Origin: a virus
Direction: 5' to 3' (one strand)
Virus record (IMG/VR): IMGVR_UViG_3300027784_000769
Coordinates: 1 to 39,226 of that record
Length of the DNA: 39,226 nucleotides
Shown: one piece after another, positions 29,395-36,974 of the stretch
Numbering within the stretch: position 1 is the stretch's first letter
How the letters are laid out: every line of letters starts with the position of its first letter
Notes under the pieces: model-generated
Databases searched by the model: none
Told to the model about the DNA's origin: nothing
Seen by the model: the letters and a program-made list of their open reading frames with translations, nothing else
Program-made: the position numbers and the translations under genes

Positions 29395-29547
29395 TTGGAA
29401 AATTATACGCAGCAAACGCAGCAAGCGCAGCAGCAAGAACAGCAAGCGCAGCAGCAAGGCGGCTGCCCGGATTGCGGAAGTTTTAATTACATACCGCAAG
29501 GCGGCTGCCCGGTTTGCATGGATTGCGGATACTCGAAGTGCGGTTAA
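29395..29547 (+). CDS. 50-residue Gln-rich protein with a NrdJ-type Cys tail
   Basis: TTG 29395 follows TGGAGGTGAT. The N-terminus is Gln/Ala-rich (QQAQQQEQQAQQQGG); the C-terminus is CPDCGSFNY, GGCPVCMDCGYSKCG, the zinc-binding Cys pattern found at the C-terminus of B12-dependent ribonucleotide reductases and similar proteins ('C..CG..l...GC..C..CGySKC'). No reductase is present, so this is a free-standing version. It may bind zinc and recruit a partner. Function unknown. Confidence 0.55.
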   Translation: MENYTQQTQQAQQQEQQAQQQGGCPDCGSFNYIPQGGCPVCMDCGYSKCG

Positions 29548-29590
29548 GGTGGCCGCGACAACGGATGAAACGGCTGGGAGGTGGAGATTT

Positions 29591-30499
29591 TTGCTTAACG
29601 AGAACAGGTTATATGCGGAAAAGCAGGGTATCGACAAGTATCACGACGCAGGCTTTAAAGGTGCAGGCGTGCGGATCGGAATGCTGGATACCGGCTTTGT
29701 GATCCCTGACGGATGGCTGGGTGGAAAAATAAAATATGGCGGCGAACCGGAAACGTTTAACGGGCAGCAGTGGGAACACGGTGCAATGACCGCGCACGTT
29801 TTGCATCAGGTTGCGCCGGAAGCTACAATTTACACTTTTAACGCGAACCGGTTAATGCCTTATGACGTGATCGAACTTTGCATAAAGCAGAACATTGATA
29901 TATTAACTGCAAGTCTTGGTTATCCAGATCCGGGCAGTTGGTTCATGCGCGAATTGGCAAAGTGGAGTGAAAAGCTCCTTAACAAAGGCGGCCTGCTTTG
30001 TGCTGCAGCCGGGAACAGCGATTATGACGGTGTTAGCGTGCCGGCGAAAAAGGATACGTGGCTGGCAGTGGGCGCAGCCGTTCTTGACAGCGGTGCTATA
30101 GTTAGGAAGTATTATAGCGCGGTTGGCAGTGCGCTTGAAGTCATGGGCTTTACGAACTGGCGTATAAACATTAAGCCGGTGGGTGATACGATCGTGGATA
30201 TTTATACCGGAACAAGCGCTGCTTGTCCGAACGTGGCCGGGCTGCTTGCGTTATATATAACGGCACGCGGCAAGCCGCGCAGCAAGGAGCAGATCCGGGC
30301 CATGATCGAAGCAAACACGCTCCCAGTCGTGCAGGCGCACAGCCGCGATAAATATACCGGCTTTGGGCTGCTTGTTTTGCCGGCGTTGGACGAACTGGGC
30401 GATTATGATAATGGCGGCAACGGCAACGGTGCGCCGGGCTTTTGGGAGCAGTTGTTCCTTTTTATGCGCAAGCTTGTCAAAAAGCTATTTTCGCGATAA
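29591..30499 (+). CDS. intracellular-type subtilisin-like serine protease (S8)
   Basis: 302 residues from TTG 29591, after GGGAGGTGG; an in-frame GTG at 29549 has no ribosome site. The catalytic triad is visible: D33 (IGMLDTGF), H63 (EHGAMTAHV) and S209 (GTSAACPNVAG), with oxyanion N142 (AAGNSD). There is no signal peptide or propeptide, so it acts inside the cell or virion. The C-terminus is a Gly/Asn linker (GNGNGAPG) and an amphipathic basic helix (FLFMRKLVKKLFSR), like the truncated gene at the window start. Its place just before the terminase genes is unusual; it might mature capsid proteins or attack host proteins. Confidence 0.8.
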   Translation: MLNENRLYAEKQGIDKYHDAGFKGAGVRIGMLDTGFVIPDGWLGGKIKYGGEPETFNGQQWEHGAMTAHVLHQVAPEATIYTFNANRLMPYDVIELCIKQNIDILTASLGYPDPGSWFMRELAKWSEKLLNKGGLLCAAAGNSDYDGVSVPAKKDTWLAVGAAVLDSGAIVRKYYSAVGSALEVMGFTNWRINIKPVGDTIVDIYTGTSAACPNVAGLLALYITARGKPRSKEQIRAMIEANTLPVVQAHSRDKYTGFGLLVLPALDELGDYDNGGNGNGAPGFWEQLFLFMRKLVKKLFSR

Positions 30500-30522
30500 A
30501 ATAAGGGCAGGAGGTTTTTAAC

Positions 30523-31083
30523 ATGGGCAAGCGGCATGACTGGGAACCGGTAAAAAGTGAATATATAGAAGGCTATACGGACAGCGACGGGAACCATGTT
30601 TGGCCGACGTTGCAGCAGTTAAGCGAACGGCATGGTATAAGCGAAAGCACTATGCGCAAGCGCGCGTCGCAGGAGGACTGGGCCAATGAACGGAACATTT
30701 TCCGGCAAAGAGTGGAACACAAACGGCAAGAAAAGCGCGCTGAACATTTAGCCGGCAAGGCGAGCGAGTTTGACGCAACGATCTTCCGGGCGTCGGAAAC
30801 GGCGACAAAACATATACAGGCGCATCTTGCGCAGGCAAGCGAACGCTTTCGGCAAAGCGGCGGCCGGGATCCGATGCCGCTGGCACAGTTGGAACAACTT
30901 GCAAAAAGTTTGGAACGTTACCAGAAGATCGGGCGCCTTGCACTGGGCGAAGCGACCGATATAACGGAGGGCGACGAAGATGGCACAGACCAGATCATTA
31001 TCAAGGAACTCGTCGGCGACCCCGACGTTGCAGCAAAAGTTAAAGAACTATTCCGATCAAGAACTGCTGAAAGAACTCGCTAA
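30523..31083 (+). CDS. terminase small subunit
   Basis: 186 residues. An N-terminal HTH (TLQQLSERHGISESTMRKRASQE) for DNA recognition, followed by a helical, Gln/Arg-rich oligomerisation region (HKRQEKRAEHLAGKASEF) and an acidic C-terminus. The order and the terminase large subunit directly downstream support the call. It begins DNA packaging by binding the packaging site. AGGAGG precedes ATG 30523. Its last 104 nt overlap the large subunit gene in another frame. Confidence 0.75.
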   Translation: MGKRHDWEPVKSEYIEGYTDSDGNHVWPTLQQLSERHGISESTMRKRASQEDWANERNIFRQRVEHKRQEKRAEHLAGKASEFDATIFRASETATKHIQAHLAQASERFRQSGGRDPMPLAQLEQLAKSLERYQKIGRLALGEATDITEGDEDGTDQIIIKELVGDPDVAAKVKELFRSRTAERTR

Positions 31084-32545
31084 ACAGGATTATTCGTTTT
31101 ATTGCGAATACACGCATAAGGGCTTATATAAGCCGGCGCGGCATTTACAATTAATTGCAGATCGGCTGACGGAGGTTGCGTTGGGTGATCTGCAGAAAAT
31201 AATGTTTTTATTGCCGCCGCGGCACGGCAAGAGCATGACCGTTACTGAAACGTTTCCTTCTTACTTTATAGGCAAGGATCCGGAGCGCCGCGTTATGGCG
31301 ATCAGCTATGGCAGCTTCCTTGCACAGAAATTCGGCCGGGCCAATAGGCAAAAAGTGATTGACTTTGGCCCGGCTTTGTTTGATATACAGGTTAACAGGG
31401 ATCATTCCAGTTCAACGAACTGGGGAATTAAAGGGCATCGGGGCGGCATGATCAGCGCAGGGCTGGGCAGTGGGATCACTGGCGAAGGTGCCGACCTGCT
31501 AATAATAGATGACCCGATTAAGAACCGCAAGGAAGCGGACAGCGTTACTTACCGCGAAAACTTATGGCACGAATGGCAGAACACGCTTGTTCCGCGGTTG
31601 CAGCCGGGCGGCGCAGTTATACTTATATTGACCCGGTGGCATGAGGACGATCTGGCAGGGCGCCTGCTGGAACATGAGCCTGACGAATGGGAGGTTTTTA
31701 GTTTGCCGGCGCAGTGCGAAGAACCGGAAGCGGATCTGCTGGGCAGGCAGCAAGGCGAATATCTTTGGCCGGGCGTTGGCTTTGACCATGACTGGGGCGA
31801 AAAGCGGAAGAAGGAAGTTGGAACGCGCGCTTGGAACGCGCTTTACCAGCAGCGGCCGGCGCCGAACACGGGTGCAATATTGAAGCGGCATTGGTGGAGG
31901 TTTTGGTGTTATAAAGGGCAGGCCGATGATTTAAAGCCGGTTACGCTGCCAATACCAGAAGCGGAAGGCGGCGGCTTTATTGAACGGGCTGCAGAGGAAT
32001 TGCCTGAAAGTTTTGATAGCATGGCGCAGAGTTGGGATATGGCATTTAAGGATCACAGCGACAGCAGTTATGTTGTCGGGCAGGTTTGGGCTGCAAAGGG
32101 ATCGCAGTATTATGTCAAGGATCAGATCCGCCGGCAGCTTAACTTCCCGGCCACGGTTAAGGCGCTTGAGCAGTTATCGCTTAAGTGGCCGGAAACGCGT
32201 GCAAAGTGGATCGAAGATAAGGCAAACGGGCCGGCAGTTATACAGCAGCTTCAAGGCAAGGTTAGCGGCATGATTGCAGTTAGGCCGGACGGCAGCAAGG
32301 AAGCGCGCGGCCACGCAGTTTCACCCATTGTAGAAGCTGGCAACGTTTACCTTCCTCATCCATCCCTTGCGCCGTGGGTCTGGGATCTGATTGAAGAATG
32401 CGCCGTTGCGCCTTATGGCGCGACTGATGATATGTTTGACGCCTTAACGCAGGCGTTAACACGGTTAACACAGCAAAGCAGCACGCGGCACGCGCGCGCG
32501 GCAAGCAGTGCAGGCAGCGCAAAGCGTGGCCGGCGGCGCAAATAA
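30980..32545 (+). CDS. terminase large subunit
   Basis: 521 residues. The ATPase has a Walker A PPRHGKSM at residues about 79-86 and a Walker B LLIIDDP near 173-179, with VILILTRWHEDD as a coupling motif. The C-terminal RNase H-like nuclease has SWDMAFKD near 350, an acidic DKANGPAVIQQL region and FDALTQALTRL. A basic tail (AKRGRRRK) ends the protein. This is the motor that cuts and packages DNA into the prohead. ATG 30980 follows ACGGAGGG inside the small-subunit gene. Confidence 0.9.
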   Translation: MAQTRSLSRNSSATPTLQQKLKNYSDQELLKELAKQDYSFYCEYTHKGLYKPARHLQLIADRLTEVALGDLQKIMFLLPPRHGKSMTVTETFPSYFIGKDPERRVMAISYGSFLAQKFGRANRQKVIDFGPALFDIQVNRDHSSSTNWGIKGHRGGMISAGLGSGITGEGADLLIIDDPIKNRKEADSVTYRENLWHEWQNTLVPRLQPGGAVILILTRWHEDDLAGRLLEHEPDEWEVFSLPAQCEEPEADLLGRQQGEYLWPGVGFDHDWGEKRKKEVGTRAWNALYQQRPAPNTGAILKRHWWRFWCYKGQADDLKPVTLPIPEAEGGGFIERAAEELPESFDSMAQSWDMAFKDHSDSSYVVGQVWAAKGSQYYVKDQIRRQLNFPATVKALEQLSLKWPETRAKWIEDKANGPAVIQQLQGKVSGMIAVRPDGSKEARGHAVSPIVEAGNVYLPHPSLAPWVWDLIEECAVAPYGATDDMFDALTQALTRLTQQSSTRHARAASSAGSAKRGRRRK

Positions 32546-32563
32546 TGAAAGGAGGCGATTGTA

Positions 32564-34210
32564 GTGCCTTATAAAGACCCGGAGAAGAAACGGGAACACG
32601 CAAGAACTTATAACAAGCAGAAGCGCGAACAGCAAAAGGCTGCAAGCAATGCTCCGCGGCGGCCGTTTTGTTATGTAACAAAGGAAGGGCGCACAGTGCG
32701 CGAAGATGTTTTGGATCAATACGCAGTTAAATCGGAGGAAGGCTCCCGGCAGATGGCGGCGGATCGTTTTGCGGATCACTATGGGCCAGAAAACGTTATT
32801 AAGCCGCTTTACAATCCCGAAGCAATGGCTGGCATATTGGAGATCAATACATTCCACGCGCGCTGCACAGCGGTCAAAGCGCGCGACGCTGCTGGGCTTG
32901 GGTGGGAATTGGAGCCAGTTGTGGAGGATCCTTCCCCGACGCAAAAGGAGCAGCTTAAGGAGTTCTTTGATCAGCAGGGCTTAACAGCGACCTTTTACCG
33001 GCATCAATACGATATTGAAGCCGTGGGATACGGGGCGTTGGAAGTTGTGCGCGCAGATCACAGCGCGGACGGCTTACCGATTAAGTTTTACCATATCCCG
33101 TCGCATACGCTGCGAATGCACAGCGGCGGCGAAAAGGTTGTGCAGCGCCGGGCTGGTAAAAAGCGATACTTTAAACTTTACGGCGTGGAAAAGGATATTG
33201 ATTACAAGACTGGGCTGGAGCATGAACTGGGCAGCTTACCGGCGGATCGCAGGGCCACGGAAGTCCTTTGGAACAGCTTGTATTCGCAGCGGTCGGACTT
33301 TTACGGGATCCCTGACATAGTGCCGGCGCTGGGCGCTGTTCATGGCGACCTTGCACGGCGCGATTATAACCTTAATTTCTTTGATAATTTCGGCGTGCCG
33401 GCTTATGCTGTATTTATCACGGGCGATTATGATCCGGGGCCGGTGGATCCTGATACTGGGAAAACGGAACTGGAAGAAGAAATTGAAAATCACCTGCGCA
33501 AGCTGGCGGACGAACCGCACAGCACGCTCATTTTAACGGTGCCGACGCGCGAAGGTGCAAACAATGATGTCAAGATTGAGTTTCAGCCGTTGGCAGTGGA
33601 AACAAAGGACGCAAGCTTTAGGCTTTACCGCAAGGACAACCGGGATGAAATTGTCGTTGCGCACGGCGTTCCGCCTTATAGGATCGGGCTTGCGGAAACC
33701 GGATCTTTGGGTGGCAGCACTGCAGCGGAAAGCACGCAGATTTATAAAGACAGCGTTATTAAGCCGCGGCAGGAAATACTTGAAGAAATGGTTAACATGG
33801 TTGTCCGTGAAGGCTTTGAAATAACGGACTGGCGCTTTAAGTTTGCGGAAATAGACACGGAAGATGAACAGCACGATGTTCAGATGGTTATGCACTTGTT
33901 CAGTATGGGCGCGATGCGGATCCGTGATGTTATACAGCGCTATGCGGATAAATACGGGCTGGAAGATGACCCGGATGATCCGCTGCTTGATACGCGCTTT
34001 GTGGGTGGACAGCCGCTTACACAAGAGCGCATTGAACCACGGCAAGCGCAGCAGATGCAGGCGGCGATGCAAAGCTTGCAAGATAAACTCTTAAAGGTGG
34101 CGATCAAAGATGGACACAGCTACGGCCTTGAAAATGGCGTTGATCTCGGAGATCGAAATGCGCCGGGCAGCGCTAAAGGTGGAACGGATGGAATGGACGG
34201 CGTGGGCTGA
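32564..34210 (+). CDS. portal protein
   Basis: 548 residues from GTG 32564 after AAAGGAGGCG. The N-terminus is a short basic extension (PYKDPEKKREHARTYNKQK) resembling small HNH-adjacent tails. The rest has portal character: IKPLYNPEAMAGI, ARDAAGLGWELEP, IVPALGAVHGDLARRDYNLN (the conserved 'pl....' helix), 'APAY'-type region here GVPAYAVFITG, a Glu-rich EEEIENHLRKL, AHGVPPYRIGLAE and a helical C-terminus. It forms the dodecameric DNA entry ring. It overlaps the next gene by 101 nt. Confidence 0.8.
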   Translation: MPYKDPEKKREHARTYNKQKREQQKAASNAPRRPFCYVTKEGRTVREDVLDQYAVKSEEGSRQMAADRFADHYGPENVIKPLYNPEAMAGILEINTFHARCTAVKARDAAGLGWELEPVVEDPSPTQKEQLKEFFDQQGLTATFYRHQYDIEAVGYGALEVVRADHSADGLPIKFYHIPSHTLRMHSGGEKVVQRRAGKKRYFKLYGVEKDIDYKTGLEHELGSLPADRRATEVLWNSLYSQRSDFYGIPDIVPALGAVHGDLARRDYNLNFFDNFGVPAYAVFITGDYDPGPVDPDTGKTELEEEIENHLRKLADEPHSTLILTVPTREGANNDVKIEFQPLAVETKDASFRLYRKDNRDEIVVAHGVPPYRIGLAETGSLGGSTAAESTQIYKDSVIKPRQEILEEMVNMVVREGFEITDWRFKFAEIDTEDEQHDVQMVMHLFSMGAMRIRDVIQRYADKYGLEDDPDDPLLDTRFVGGQPLTQERIEPRQAQQMQAAMQSLQDKLLKVAIKDGHSYGLENGVDLGDRNAPGSAKGGTDGMDGVG

Positions 34211-35012
34211 AAATAGGCTTGCGGCGCGGTTGCGCCGTTTGCTGGGCAGCGCCTTTGATGAAGTCCTAACAAAACTGCAGCAGCGCGGCCGGGTGCCTTC
34301 CGACAGTGCAGCGCAGCAGGCTTTACTTGCAGCACTGCGCAAAAAGGAGCCGGAGTTTATTAGTATAATCCAGAACGCGGCGCTGGATAGCGCAGGGCGT
34401 GGCCGTCAGCAGGTTTACGACTACGCGAAAACAGTGCCACACGCTCCGGATTTTACCGCGCGCGAGTTTAGCGAACGGGTTAAAAAGCTTATCAAGGATC
34501 ACGCCTTTGAAGCAAGCGAGCGCACGATGGCACGTATGCGCGGCGACGTTATGGGCAATTTAGCGCGCAGCTATGAAGAAGGGCTGGGGATCCGTGATGC
34601 TGCAGACCGGCTGCGCGATCAGTTTGATAGTATGGAGGAATACGAATTAAAGCGCGTTGCGCGCACGGAAACAAACAGTTTTCAAAACATGGGCGCGCAT
34701 GAAACCTGCCGGGAGCTTACCAATTATGAGCAGTGGTGGGGTGCAGACGATGATCGCAGCCGTGGCACGGAGCCGCAAGACTTGGCCGATCATACGCTGG
34801 CAGGTATGCACGGCCAGATCGTGGCCGTGGATGATCCGTTTAGCAATGGGCTGCAGTATCCGGGCGATCGCAGCGGCGGCGAAGCTACAATCCATGAGTG
34901 GATCAACTGCCGCTGCCGCGTGGTTCCGTTCTTTATTCCGCAAGGTTACAAGGCGCCGCCGGGCGCAACTTACTTTTATGAATATGACCTTGTTTACGTG
35001 GGTGATGATTAA
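34110..35012 (+). CDS. minor head / head morphogenesis protein (SPP1 gp7 / Mu F-like)
   Basis: 300 residues. Helical N-terminus with Arg-rich segments, then a central RGDVMGNLARSYEEGLGIRDA helix pair, 'RVARTETNSFQNMGAHE', and a C-terminal part with DHTLAGMHGQIV, DPFSNGLQYPGD and NCRCRVV. The 'rtEt..a.n.a', 'H..mdG', 'PgD' and 'CRC' order is that of SPP1 gp7-type head morphogenesis proteins, a few copies of which enter the procapsid at the portal. AAAGGTGG precedes ATG 34110 inside the portal gene. No separate ADP-ribosyltransferase domain is seen. Confidence 0.8.
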   Translation: MDTATALKMALISEIEMRRAALKVERMEWTAWAENRLAARLRRLLGSAFDEVLTKLQQRGRVPSDSAAQQALLAALRKKEPEFISIIQNAALDSAGRGRQQVYDYAKTVPHAPDFTAREFSERVKKLIKDHAFEASERTMARMRGDVMGNLARSYEEGLGIRDAADRLRDQFDSMEEYELKRVARTETNSFQNMGAHETCRELTNYEQWWGADDDRSRGTEPQDLADHTLAGMHGQIVAVDDPFSNGLQYPGDRSGGEATIHEWINCRCRVVPFFIPQGYKAPPGATYFYEYDLVYVGDD

Positions 35013-35096
35013 GCGGCGCGGATATTAACATAGAAGCGACCATTATGGCAAGCAGTTAATGAGCTTTGAAAAATGCAAAGCTAAAATAATCCATGC

Positions 35097-35125
35097 TTGA
35101 CAGGAGGTGTTCGGCGATGTAAACT
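35097..35125 (+). promoter_or_regulatory. sigma-70-like promoter for tRNA-like element B
   Basis: Perfect TTGACA at 35097-35102, 17-bp spacer, TAAACT at 35120-35125. It starts a transcript about 15 nt before the tRNA-like element. A 7-bp hairpin AGCTTTG/CAAAGCT (about 35072-35092) lies just upstream. Confidence 0.6.
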
Positions 35126-35146
35126 ATAACCAGAAGCTTTATAGCT

Positions 35147-35223
35147 GGGGCCGGTTTGGGATCGGCAAGTGTTAACGCCTGCAAGGCAGCGCTTGTATCC
35201 GGGTTCAACTCCCGGCGGCTCCA
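35147..35223 (+). tRNA. tRNA/tmRNA-like element B with its own promoter
   Basis: GGGGCCG (35147-35153) pairs with CGGCTCC (35216-35222) over 7 bp with one G-T. A perfect T arm follows canonical form: CCGGG (35199-35203), TTCAACT, CCCGG (35211-35215). The 5' part GGGGCCGGTTTGGGATCGGC recalls the start of tmRNA. Inside is GGC/GCC around AAGTGTTAAC, like a D arm, and a hairpin with no U-turn anticodon. It ends in TCA rather than CCA. A T-run at 35242-35248 could end the transcript. It is most like the tRNA-like domain of tmRNA with the message part missing. Confidence 0.45.
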
Positions 35224-35279
35224 TCAGCAACGGAACTGCAGTTTTTTTATAAGCTTGGAAAAAGGAGGTGTTCTATTTA

Positions 35280-36929
35280 ATGCCATTAGACAAACATTCC
35301 ATTGAAGAAAAACTACGCAAGATCAGCAATGCGCTTGAAATGAACTCTGGTTTAGCAGACCCTCTGCCGGTTGCAACTTATGGCGATAATGTTATTGTTA
35401 AGGACTACGGCAACGATGGGGAGCTTTACCAGCTTCAATATTCGGAAGTGAACGGCGAAATAGTGTTTGGGCAGCCGGCGCCGGTGGACGTTGCATACGT
35501 GCAGAAGCAGCTTTTAGAGCAGAACCCGAACGCTGCAGCTAAAGACGTTCAAAGCTTAATTGATACTTGGAGCGAGTGGGCCGGCGGCTTTAGTGAATGC
35601 GTGGCAGCACTGGCGGACAAGCCGGGGATCGATAATCCCGAAGCTTTGTGCGCTTGGTTGCATTATCAGGCGGAAGGCAAGTGGCCGGCGGAAGCTGCTG
35701 CAAACGCGGCAAAGGACAAGGACGCGGAGCTTACCGGGCCAATTGTATATAAGAATGATGCAAAGCGGATCGCATACGCGGCCGTCTTAGTGCCGGGCGA
35801 ACCGGATCATGATGGCGAAACGGTTAGCGCGGAGCAGGTTGAAAAGGCTGCGCATGAATGGATGGAGCTTTATAGGAACGTTGACCTGCAGCACAGCTTG
35901 AACAACGTGGGCGTTCCGGTTGAAAGTTATCTGCTGCCGCAAGCAATGACCGTTAAATCGCTTGACGGGCAGGATCTTGAATTGCCTGCCGGAGCTTGGA
36001 TCTTGGGCAGCAAGGCCACGGATGACGAAACTTGGGGCCGCGTAACAAGCGGCGAACTTACTGGATATTCTGTTATGGGAATTAAGCGCACGGCTGGCAA
36101 GTCTATTGATAAGGACGCGGCATTTAAACGAACCCTGCTCGGTGATTTGGGTGAAGATTGGGTGGCCGCGTTTGTTAGTTTTGTCGATCAGCCGGCCGTT
36201 CCGAAGGCAAAGTTTTTCGCGCTTAAAAGTAAAGCGCCGGAGCCGGGCAACGGTGGACAGAAAAAAGGAATACTGCAAAGGTTTGTCGAAAGCTTAAAAG
36301 GCGGCGATCAGGCTGGCAAAGCCGGCCGGCAGTTTAGCGATGATAATTATACAAAGCTGCAGCAACTTAAAAATCAGGTTGCGGACGCCTTGCAAGAACT
36401 TAACGGGTTGATTAAAGTGGCCGAACAGGAAAGGGCTGGCGGCAATGCGTATGACGCGAACTTTAATTCCGGGAAAGGAGGCGATGCTGACATGACTAAA
36501 GAAGAACTGTTAAAGGCAATTAAAGAGGATCCTGAAACAAAGGAAGCTTTAAAGGCTGCGCTTGCAGAGGAAGATCAGGGCGCCGGGGATCAGGGCGATC
36601 AAAACGATCAGAATGATCAAGGCAGCAATGATCAAAACGCTGCAGGCAAAGATCAGGATCAGGGCGATGCTGGCGATCAGGATCAGGGCGATCAGGATCA
36701 AGGCAGCGGCGGTGATACCGAAACGGTGTCTAAAGAAGATTATGATCAGCTTAAGGCTGATTATGACGCTTTAGCGGAAAAGGTTGAAAAGGCGCTGGGA
36801 ACCGGCAGCCGTTCTATTAAAGGGCAAGACGGCAGCGACGACGATACCAGCACAAACGCGAAGAAGCGCGCTGAACTTTGGGGCCGGGATGGTTTTGGCC
36901 GGCGCAGGCGCGATCTTGAAGATAAATAA
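35280..36929 (+). CDS. XkdF-like prohead protease fused to scaffold
   Basis: 549 residues from ATG 35280 after AAAGGAGGTG. Residues about 160-330 match the phage XkdF-type putative serine protease: VYKNDAKRIAYAAVLVPGEPD, VDLQHSLNNVGVPVESYLLPQ (His), GAWILGSKATDDETW and SGELTGYSVMGI, with Ser as the nucleophile candidate. Residues 1-130 include a helical NAAAKDVQSLIDTWSEW region. The C-terminal 150 residues are scaffold-like: a coiled coil, Asp/Gln/Gly repeats (DQGDQNDQNDQ) and a basic end. Scaffold and protease shape and mature the prohead. A nested in-frame start lies at 36492. Confidence 0.75.
   Translation: MPLDKHSIEEKLRKISNALEMNSGLADPLPVATYGDNVIVKDYGNDGELYQLQYSEVNGEIVFGQPAPVDVAYVQKQLLEQNPNAAAKDVQSLIDTWSEWAGGFSECVAALADKPGIDNPEALCAWLHYQAEGKWPAEAAANAAKDKDAELTGPIVYKNDAKRIAYAAVLVPGEPDHDGETVSAEQVEKAAHEWMELYRNVDLQHSLNNVGVPVESYLLPQAMTVKSLDGQDLELPAGAWILGSKATDDETWGRVTSGELTGYSVMGIKRTAGKSIDKDAAFKRTLLGDLGEDWVAAFVSFVDQPAVPKAKFFALKSKAPEPGNGGQKKGILQRFVESLKGGDQAGKAGRQFSDDNYTKLQQLKNQVADALQELNGLIKVAEQERAGGNAYDANFNSGKGGDADMTKEELLKAIKEDPETKEALKAALAEEDQGAGDQGDQNDQNDQGSNDQNAAGKDQDQGDAGDQDQGDQDQGSGGDTETVSKEDYDQLKADYDALAEKVEKALGTGSRSIKGQDGSDDDTSTNAKKRAELWGRDGFGRRRRDLEDK
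36492..36929 (+). CDS. nested in-frame scaffold protein
   Basis: Within the protease gene, AAAGGAGG at 36474-36481 is followed by ATG 36492 in the same frame. The 145-residue product begins MTKEELLKAIKEDPETKEA, holds the Asp/Gln-rich repeats and a coiled coil (DYDQLKADYDALAEKVEKAL), and ends basic. Separate in-frame scaffold products are known in lambda (Nu3 within C) and many related phages, so this would give extra scaffold without protease. Confidence 0.65.
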   Translation: MTKEELLKAIKEDPETKEALKAALAEEDQGAGDQGDQNDQNDQGSNDQNAAGKDQDQGDAGDQDQGDQDQGSGGDTETVSKEDYDQLKADYDALAEKVEKALGTGSRSIKGQDGSDDDTSTNAKKRAELWGRDGFGRRRRDLEDK

Positions 36930-36974
36930 GCGCCTTTTCAGGTGCAGACCTTATGGAAAGGAGGTTGATATTAC

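Noticed and set aside
35147-35223. Element B as a complete, functional tRNA or tmRNA
   Set aside because: No anticodon loop with the U-turn, no message region with a tag and stop, and no CCA. Only the tRNA-like part is supported.
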